NCBI GenBank assembly: GCA_937898715.1
Contig: CALEKA010000058.1
Location: 1-64,000 of the forward strand
Source: an uncultured Prevotella sp.
GTDB taxonomy: Bacteria > Bacteroidota > Bacteroidia > Bacteroidales > Bacteroidaceae
DNA length: 64,000 bases
Reading direction: 5' to 3'
The notes beneath the pieces are model-generated. The model worked only from the letters and a program-made list of their open reading frames with translations. It ran no database searches and was not told the origin of the DNA. This document shows, piece by piece, positions 58,429-64,000 of this stretch (the first letter of the stretch is position 1; each line of letters begins with the position of its first letter). A program made the position numbers and the translations under genes.

Positions 58429-59745
58429 ATGGATATAGCGAGAGATATAATCAATCAGTTCAAGGATTGGAAAAATGCGGGAAATCGTAAGCCCATACTT
58501 CTAAAAGGCGCACGTCAGATCGGCAAGACGTGGGCTATGCAGGAGTTTGGAAAGCTATGCTTTGATTATACAGCAAAGTTCGATTTTGACAAGCAGAGAG
58601 AATTGCAATCGGTCTTTGCTGTGACCAAAGAACCCGAACGCATCATCAAGGAATTGGCACTTTATAGCGAAGTGCCTCTTATTCCGGGTAAGACCCTTAT
58701 AATCTTTGATGAAATTCAAGAGTGTGAGGAAGCTTTTAATTCGCTGAAGTACTTTTGCGAGGATGCTCCCGAATGGCACATTATTGCTGCTGGCTCACTC
58801 TTGGGGGTGGCAGTGAAGAGGCGTAAGATGACTGTGCCTGTGGGGAAAGTGCAAGTAATGCGTATGTATCCCATTACGTTCAAAGAATATTTGCGTGCAT
58901 CCGACCCATCAACGTTCAGCTACGTAGAACAAATAGAACAAGCACAAAAACTTCCTCTCATTATCCTTGATAAACTGAAATCGGAATATCGCAGATATAT
59001 GGTAGCAGGTGGTATGCCCGAAGCTACAGTAGCAATGCTTCAAAATCGGGGTATGCTGGAAGTAGACAATATACTGCAGGGCATTTTAGACCTCTATGAA
59101 CTTGACTTTTCTAAATATGCAGAGCCTCGCGAAATCCCGCGCATACATGCTCTATGGCATTCCTTGCCTTCGCAGTTGGCCAAAGAAAATCGTAAGTTTG
59201 TCTATAAAGTAGTAAAGAAAGGTGCGCGAAGCAGAGACTATGAGGATGCCTTGCTATGGCTGGAAGATGCCGGTATGATATATAGAGTAAATGCAGTGTC
59301 AAAACCAGGCATGCCGCTTGCAGCTTATGAAGAACCCGATATATTCAAGGTCTATGCGAGCGATAGCGGATTGTTGCGTCGTTTGTCGGGCTTGCCTGGC
59401 AATGTAGTGCTCGATCCTACTGCCAATTTTACGGAGTTTAAAGGAGCCATGGCCGAAAATGCTGTGCTTCAAAGTCTGCTGCCTTCTTATGGTATGTTGC
59501 CTTATTATTGGTCGTCGGAGGGTAAGGCGGAGATAGAGTTCCTTCTGCAGCACGAGAGCGATGTGATACCAGTAGAGGTAAAAGCAGAAAATTGCGTAAG
59601 TGGAAGAAGTATTGTGGTCTATAATGAGCGTTTCCACCCAAAGAATCGCATCCGTTTTTCCTTCCTCAACTTGCAGCAAAATTGTGGCATGCTGTCGTGT
59701 CCTTCTCCCTTAGCGGAATGGTCTATGAAGTGGTTGCTGCCATGA
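58429..59745 (+). CDS. AAA ATPase with DUF4143-type nuclease-like C-terminus
   Basis: A 438-residue P-loop protein of the AAA_14/DUF4143 group, scattered in many copies through Bacteroidetes and of unknown function. The GTG at 58420 lies in the 56-bp repeat, so I start at ATG 58429 (MDIARDIINQFKDWKNAGNR). Walker A is LLKGARQIGKTW and Walker B LIIFDEIQECEE. The C-terminal GKAEIEFLLQHESDVIPVEVKAE has Glu and Lys residues arranged as in PD-(D/E)XK nucleases, a fold I recall for DUF4143. It is alone between exact 39-bp direct repeats and more AT-rich than the core genes. It probably does not depend on adjacent genes. Confidence 0.88.
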   Translation: MDIARDIINQFKDWKNAGNRKPILLKGARQIGKTWAMQEFGKLCFDYTAKFDFDKQRELQSVFAVTKEPERIIKELALYSEVPLIPGKTLIIFDEIQECEEAFNSLKYFCEDAPEWHIIAAGSLLGVAVKRRKMTVPVGKVQVMRMYPITFKEYLRASDPSTFSYVEQIEQAQKLPLIILDKLKSEYRRYMVAGGMPEATVAMLQNRGMLEVDNILQGILDLYELDFSKYAEPREIPRIHALWHSLPSQLAKENRKFVYKVVKKGARSRDYEDALLWLEDAGMIYRVNAVSKPGMPLAAYEEPDIFKVYASDSGLLRRLSGLPGNVVLDPTANFTEFKGAMAENAVLQSLLPSYGMLPYYWSSEGKAEIEFLLQHESDVIPVEVKAENCVSGRSIVVYNERFHPKNRIRFSFLNLQQNCGMLSCPSPLAEWSMKWLLP

Positions 59746-59769
59746 AAAAGCTTGCGCCTTGAGTAGCGT

Positions 59770-59808
59770 TATATATCGTCGTCCGTGAAGCCATCTCACG
59801 TCGTGAAT
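59770..59808. repeat. Right 39-bp direct repeat of ATPase cassette 2
   Basis: Identical to 58270-58308. It is followed within 15 bases by the outward (leftward) promoter element of island C. Confidence 0.95.
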
Positions 59809-59822
59809 CAATCTTTGTACTG

Positions 59823-59886
59823 CAAAGTTACGATCATCCTCTTCGTTCTCCAAAAAGAGTGAACAATCTGTACACTTTTTCTGCTT
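59823..59886 (-). promoter_or_regulatory. Outward promoter element of island C (minus strand)
   Basis: On the minus strand: GCAGAAAAAGTGTACAGATT, CACTCTTTTTGG, TTTG (59854-59851), 20 bases, then TAACTTTG (59830-59823). It is the near-identical counterpart of 40441-40502. Transcription would run through the 39-bp repeat into the end of the convergent ATPase gene, where there is no minus-strand gene. Confidence 0.7.
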
Positions 59887-59892
59887 CTCCTC

Positions 59893-60415
59893 GGCTCTCG
59901 CACGCGTGCGCACGCATTACCATGATTTTTCCTATGCGTTGCTTACACTCCTGCACTCTCCATGATTTACCTGTCTGAATATCAGTGAATTACGATCGGT
60001 GAAGCTGCCGATTCCTGCTTACACTCGGATCGCACTCGTTCTTGCATTGATGCTACTCTTGCTAAGAATTTTATTTTTCCCTTATCGAAGAAGTTTTTTA
60101 CCCTATGGTGCAGAAAAAATTATCCCTCGGTGCAGAAAAAATTATCCCTCGGTACAGAAAAAATTATCCCTCGGTGCAGGAAAAACTCTTCCATGGGATA
60201 ATTTCCCCTTCTCCGTAGGGGAATATCGCGGGCTTTCGCACCAGAGCGAAACTCCGTAAGAGTGCATGCAAAGTGCGGGCAGAGTGCAAGCAAATGAACC
60301 TTGCCTACACTCTGCAATGTGATGATAATCAAGGAGATACGTGAGAATAGTGACGGCAATTAGGCATTTCTCGATAAAAATCGTCTGTAGCGTGCGCGCG
60401 CGTACGAGAGAAGGA
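59893..60415 (-). other. Non-coding island C with 22-bp tandem repeats
   Basis: CTCTCGCACGCGTGCGCACG near 59895 is nearly complementary to GTGCGCGCGCGTACGAGAG near 60392, so this island has clear inverted ends. The tandem array on the minus strand (CGAGGGATAATTTTTTCTG units) has units starting at 60111, 60133 and 60155, exactly 22 bp apart, and a partial fourth (GGGATAATT at 60198). Confidence 0.65.
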
Positions 60416-60544
60416 GGGGGGCGGAGGAAGCCTCGTTTGTATCAGCTTGAGGGTAGGGGGTGTTGCTGAGCGACAACGGTTGGAATAGGGCTTCCGGAGG
60501 AGATGAAAAAAGTCGGCGCAGAATGAAGTTTTTCCAGCAATCAT

Positions 60545-60575
60545 TTTGCGTATTTCGGCTCATACACTAATTTTG
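60545..60575 (+). promoter_or_regulatory. Promoter of porP
   Basis: TTTG at 60545-60548, 19 bases, TAATTTTG at 60568-60575, the best match to the Bacteroidetes consensus in the window. The -7 box ends 24 bases before the porP ATG. Confidence 0.75.
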
Positions 60576-60599
60576 CACAACCATATACATTTTGCACAG

Positions 60600-61553
60600 A
60601 TGCATTCTGTCAGAAAATCAGTTCATATACTCTGCGTGCTCGTTGGCTCTATGCTGACGGGCTTGAATGCTTTTGGGCAACAAGATCCAGCCTTCGCCCA
60701 CTATTGGCTGGTAGAGCCACAGTTCAATCCGGCAGCTGCTGGGCGCAGTCCGCAACTCAGTGTGACAGCGGCCTATCAGAGCCATGCCTCGGGCTATACC
60801 GACGGAGGAAGCACCATGTATGCGGGGGCAGATATGGCTCTGCAGTTGGGACGGACGCGCCATGGCGTGGGCGTATTGTTTCAAAACGATCAGTTCGGTC
60901 TCTTCTCTCACATGCGCTTTTCCGTGCAGTATGCTTATCATCAGCGCTTGTGGGGCGGATGGCTCAGCATCGGTGCAGAGGTGGATATGCTCAACGAAAG
61001 CCTTAAAGGCTCGAAGGCCGACCTGGGCGACGCCAACGACCCAGCATTCCCTGCAAGCGACCTGAGCGGATCGAAGTTTGATGCCTCCGTAGGTCTGTGG
61101 TACACCCACCGCCGATGGTATGCAGGAGTAGGTATGCAACACGTCACCTCGCCCACCATCATGCTGGGCGAGACCAACGAATATAAAGTAAAAGCACTCT
61201 ATAATTTTACGGCTGGATACAATATTCGGCTAAAGAGTCCGTTCTTTACATTAGTCCCCACCACGCTCTTGCGCTATGACGGCTCAGCATTTCGTGCCGA
61301 CATCACAGCCCGACTGCAGTATGCGCATGAGAAGAAGCAATTCTACGTGGGCTTGGGCTACAGTCCGTGCCACTCCGTGACAGGATTCGTAGGAGGCCGC
61401 TTCCACGGCATCGACCTCGGCTATTCTTACGAAGCCAACACCTCGGGCATGGGGCTCGGAGCCGGCCAACATGAAGTGACGCTGGGCTACCGCCTCGACC
61501 TCAACCTCGGCAAGAAAGGCAAAAACGTACACAGGAGCGTGAGATGGCTGTAA
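60600..61553 (+). CDS. porP: Type IX secretion protein PorP/SprF
   Basis: An outer-membrane barrel of the PorP/SprF family, part of the T9SS-associated ring or cargo-attachment apparatus. The start is the ATG at 60600 (MHSVRKSVHILCVLVG), after the promoter, giving 318 residues and a signal peptide ending near NAFGQ. The family opening QDPAFAHYWLVEPQFNPAAAG is clear, followed by QYAYHQRLWGGWLSIGAEVD and repeated amphipathic strands to HEVTLGYRLDLNLG. It is followed by gldK and gldL, the canonical T9SS order. Confidence 0.93.
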   Translation: MHSVRKSVHILCVLVGSMLTGLNAFGQQDPAFAHYWLVEPQFNPAAAGRSPQLSVTAAYQSHASGYTDGGSTMYAGADMALQLGRTRHGVGVLFQNDQFGLFSHMRFSVQYAYHQRLWGGWLSIGAEVDMLNESLKGSKADLGDANDPAFPASDLSGSKFDASVGLWYTHRRWYAGVGMQHVTSPTIMLGETNEYKVKALYNFTAGYNIRLKSPFFTLVPTTLLRYDGSAFRADITARLQYAHEKKQFYVGLGYSPCHSVTGFVGGRFHGIDLGYSYEANTSGMGLGAGQHEVTLGYRLDLNLGKKGKNVHRSVRWL

Positions 61554-61557
61554 TTAA

Positions 61558-61590
61558 TAAGTATTAAGTATAAAAGTATTAAGTATTACA
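61558..61590. repeat. AAGTATT repeat after porP
   Basis: AATAAGTATTAAGTATAAAAG and AAGTATTACATGCTTGC, just past the porP stop. The repeat lies inside the T9SS gene cluster. Confidence 0.9.
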
Positions 61591-61620
61591 TGCTTGCTCA
61601 TAAGTACTGCAAATAAGCCA

Positions 61621-61650
61621 ATACCGTGGGCGACGCGTCCCGCGTCGGCA
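61621..61650. repeat. GC-rich palindromic repeat
   Basis: The copy ends CCGCGTCGGCATCCCC, with AAGCCAATACCGTGG as its left part. A short CATTAGCACATTAACAC repeat follows. Confidence 0.9.
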
Positions 61651-61710
61651 TCCCCATAGCGCCGTCTCCATTAGCACATTAACACAATAGCATATTAGTA
61701 CATTAACTCG

Positions 61711-63162
61711 ATGAAACATACTCTATTATACATACTCGCCGCCGTAGCACTGAGCGGACTCCTCGCCTCGTGCATGGGGAGCAGCCGCGCCATGATGAGC
61801 GGTGGCGAAGTGACCGGATCGAGAGCATCCTCATTTACCGAACCCACGCCCTACGGCATGGTGGAGGTGAAACGAGGCTACCTCAAAGTAGGCCTGCAGA
61901 AGACAGACTCACTCTGGGGCACCGTATCTCCGCAAAAAGACATCTCTGTGGATGGATTCTGGATGGACCAGACAGAAGTGACCAACTCTATGTACCGACA
62001 GTTCGTAGAGTGGGTGCGCGACTCCATCATCCGCGAGCGATTGGCCGACCCTCAGTATGGCGGCGATGAGACCTATAAGATAGAGATCGACCGCAACGGC
62101 GACCCCGTAAAGCCCCACCTCAACTGGAGCAAGCCCATCCCCTGGCGCAAGCCCTCGGAAGATCAAGAGCGTGCCATCAACAGCGTGTACTACACCCATC
62201 CCATTGATGGCACCCGCATGATCGACACCAAACAACTGCTCTACCGCTACGAGATATTCGACTATGAGAAGGCTGCCCTACGCAAGTACCGACTTGACCC
62301 GAAGGAGCGCTCGCTCAATACCGACCATCCCACCGACCCCGACGAAGTGGTGATGATCTCGAAAGACACGGCCTACGTTGACGACAACGGACAAATCGTG
62401 AGTCAGACCATAGAGCGCCCGCTCTCAAGCCTCTACGACTTCTTGAACACCTACATCGTGCCCGTCTATCCCGACACCACGGTATGGGTCAACGATTTCA
62501 CCAATGCCAACAACGAGCAGTATATGAAGCTCTACTTCTCGTCGGCCAATTACAACGACTATCCCGTCGTAGGAGTCACCTGGGAACAAGCACAAGCATT
62601 CTGCGCATGGCGCACCAACTTCCTGCTCAAAGGCATGGGACCACAGGCACGATACATACAGCGCTATCGCCTCCCGACCGAGGTGGAGTGGGAATATGCC
62701 GCCCGTGGCAAAGAGGGTAACCCCTATCCCTGGGAAGGCATAGAAGCCAAGAGCAAAGAAGGATGCTTCTTTGCCAATTTCAAGCCCGACCGCGGCAACT
62801 ATACCGATGATGGAAACCTCATCACCTCACGCGTGGGCATCTATGGAGCCAACTCCAACGGACTCTTCGATATGGCAGGCAACGTGGCTGAATGGACAAA
62901 TACCGTCTATACCGAAGCTGGCGTCGACGCCATGGCCGACCTCAATCCAGAGCTCTCCTACAATGCCGCGAAAGAAGACCCCTACGTGCTCAAGCGCAAA
63001 AGCGTGAGAGGAGGCTCGTGGAAAGACCCTATGTCGTTCATACAGTCGGCATGGCGCACTTGGGAATATCAAAACCAACCACGCTCCTACATCGGCTTCC
63101 GCTGCGTTCGCTCCAAAGCCAACACCGTGAGCACCACCAGCGTGGGTAAGAAAAAGAAATAG
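61711..63162 (+). CDS. gldK: T9SS lipoprotein GldK/PorK
   Basis: GldK forms the periplasmic ring of the type IX secretion system with GldN and is anchored to the outer membrane. The 483-residue protein has a lipobox LSGLLASCMG (Cys near 21) and a formylglycine-generating-enzyme (sulfatase-modifying) fold: GFWMDQTEVTNSMYRQFVEW, VVGVTWEQAQAFCAWR, RLPTEVEWEYAARG and RGGSWKDP with SYIGFRCVRS. The fold's catalytic cysteines are not expected in GldK. It lies 157 bases after porP and 92 before gldL. Confidence 0.95.
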   Translation: MKHTLLYILAAVALSGLLASCMGSSRAMMSGGEVTGSRASSFTEPTPYGMVEVKRGYLKVGLQKTDSLWGTVSPQKDISVDGFWMDQTEVTNSMYRQFVEWVRDSIIRERLADPQYGGDETYKIEIDRNGDPVKPHLNWSKPIPWRKPSEDQERAINSVYYTHPIDGTRMIDTKQLLYRYEIFDYEKAALRKYRLDPKERSLNTDHPTDPDEVVMISKDTAYVDDNGQIVSQTIERPLSSLYDFLNTYIVPVYPDTTVWVNDFTNANNEQYMKLYFSSANYNDYPVVGVTWEQAQAFCAWRTNFLLKGMGPQARYIQRYRLPTEVEWEYAARGKEGNPYPWEGIEAKSKEGCFFANFKPDRGNYTDDGNLITSRVGIYGANSNGLFDMAGNVAEWTNTVYTEAGVDAMADLNPELSYNAAKEDPYVLKRKSVRGGSWKDPMSFIQSAWRTWEYQNQPRSYIGFRCVRSKANTVSTTSVGKKKK

Positions 63163-63254
63163 ATAATATAAGTTGAAAAGTTTAAGAGTTTAGAAGTCAA
63201 GAGGTTACTTTATAACCCCATAAACTCAAAACTCAAAACTCAATAAAACCCAAT

Positions 63255-64000
63255 ATGAGTAAGATCAATTTCGTAGTCCGCCTGCAGCACTGGATGGACA
63301 GTGTGCCTGGACAGACATTCCTCAACTATGCATACTCATGGGGTGCCTCCATCGTAATCTTGGGAGCACTCTTCAAGCTCACCCACTTGCCGGGTGGTAA
63401 CTTCATGCTCTTTATCGGTATGGGTACAGAGGTAGTAGTGTTCTTCCTCTCCGCATTCGATCGCCCCTTCGATAAAGACGAAATAGGAAAAGAGCTGCCC
63501 CGCGACTATCAGACCGATGAGGAAATCGCACAGAGCCTCGGCATCGACGAAGATGACAGCGAAGAAGATGACGACGAGCAAGAAGCACAAAACTCCGAAA
63601 ATGCTACTACTGCAGCTCAGCCCCTTCAGCCCGCTGCCACACAGCCCACTGCCGCCCCGACCACTCCTGCACAGCCCGCAGCCACAGCATCACCCGCAGC
63701 CACTCAACCCGCTCAGATGCCCTTCACAGGAGTTCCCTCATACCCCGAAACTCCCGCTGCCGCAGAGCCCGCAAGCACAGCTTCTGCCACTCCTGCTCCC
63801 AATGCAGCCAATGCCTCTGCAGCCAAGCCCACAGCCCAGCAGCAAGCACAAGCTGCCATAGCCGCAGCCACTCCCGCAGGAGCCGTACCATTCGACGCAG
63901 AGGCAAAGCGCTTAGCAGAGATTATCCGCCTAGCCAACGACGAACTCCTACGCCGTGCACAAGCCGCCCTCTCACCCGAGATGGAGGAAGCCACACAACA
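63255..64000 (+). CDS. gldL: T9SS motor protein GldL/PorL (partial, runs off window)
   Basis: GldL is an inner-membrane protein that forms, with GldM, the proton-driven motor of T9SS. MSKINFVVRLQHWMDSVPGQ leads into two transmembrane helices (residues 24-45 and 52-71), with GASIVILGALFKLTHLPG and GMGTEVVVFFLSAFDRPF including the conserved Glu. The cytoplasmic part contains an acidic run (DEDDSEEDDDEQ) and then more than 100 residues of Ala/Pro/Thr/Gln-rich linker (AATQPTAAPTTPAQPAATAS) before DAEAKRLAEIIRLANDELLR. The gene is open at the window end (248 codons seen). gldM and gldN are expected next. Confidence 0.93.
   Translation, partial: MSKINFVVRLQHWMDSVPGQTFLNYAYSWGASIVILGALFKLTHLPGGNFMLFIGMGTEVVVFFLSAFDRPFDKDEIGKELPRDYQTDEEIAQSLGIDEDDSEEDDDEQEAQNSENATTAAQPLQPAATQPTAAPTTPAQPAATASPAATQPAQMPFTGVPSYPETPAAAEPASTASATPAPNAANASAAKPTAQQQAQAAIAAATPAGAVPFDAEAKRLAEIIRLANDELLRRAQAALSPEMEEATQ

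Larger units (their letters stand above)
59746..60567. other. 0.8-kb gene-free region around island C
   Basis: Contents: the right 39-bp direct repeat, the outward promoter element, island C and the porP leader. Open frames here have no family-like sequence. Confidence 0.65.

Overview
The window looks like chromosomal DNA of a Bacteroidota bacterium, most likely order Bacteroidales and Prevotellaceae-like, at roughly 50% G+C. The signs are promoters of the Bacteroidetes type (TTTG, about 20 bases, TAnnTTTG), no clear Shine-Dalgarno sites, type IX secretion genes (porT, porP, gldK, gldL), a FimA/Mfa-type fimbrial operon, a riboswitch-linked BtuB/BtuG cobalamin uptake pair, and lineage-restricted families (DUF2795, DUF3575, DUF3868). 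The species is not identified.

Layout. 0-4.3 kb: housekeeping genes truB, queA, a folK-acetyltransferase fusion and an AEC permease. 4.4-9.4 kb: a hybrid histidine kinase, a sigma-54 activator and a small exported repeat protein behind likely sigma-54 promoters. 9.8-20.5 kb: pckA, a HAD phosphatase, an rRNA/tRNA methyltransferase, uvrA, an HD hydrolase, a corrinoid adenosyltransferase and a DUF2795 protein, separated by repeat-rich gaps. 20.5-22.9 kb: an ATPase cassette bounded by duplicated copies of the DUF2795 gene 3' end. 22.9-39.5 kb, minus strand: a fimbrial operon running DUF3575, DUF3868/OmpA, Mfa1-like, Mfa2-like, two further fimbrillin-like lipoproteins and a 2462-residue protein with a type IX sorting domain. 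40.7-45.1 kb: ptb-buk, porT, a ferredoxin and an M15 peptidase. 45.3-52.9 kb: an ABC exporter, an LtaS-like enzyme, an epimerase, a PAP2 phosphatase and a secreted aminopeptidase C. 53.0-56.7 kb: tRNA-Pro, a cobalamin riboswitch, btuB and btuG. 56.8-59.8 kb: a Fic enzyme and a second ATPase cassette between 39-bp direct repeats. 60.6-64.0 kb: porP, gldK and gldL, the last cut by the window end.

How the parts fit. The T9SS genes can export the giant fimbrial protein, which carries a T9SS C-terminal signal and may be the tip or a co-displayed adhesin. The corrinoid adenosyltransferase could activate cobalamin imported through BtuB/BtuG. The kinase, activator and exported repeat protein look like one signalling unit.

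The most unusual material is non-coding. (1) Three intergenic islands near 14.3-14.7, 39.9-40.4 and 59.9-60.4 kb share one plan: outer alternating CG-rich tracts pointing inward and a tandem array of exactly 22-bp period around a GGGGTAATT core; two of them also share an outward promoter element. (2) Seventeen copies of a GC-rich palindrome lie between genes. (3) An AAGTATT repeat sits at gene 3' ends in a consistent orientation and twice supplies the same C-terminal residues. (4) Two ATPase genes with nuclease-like tails each lie in a repeat-bounded cassette with no transposase. I saw no IS element, CRISPR array or rRNA gene.
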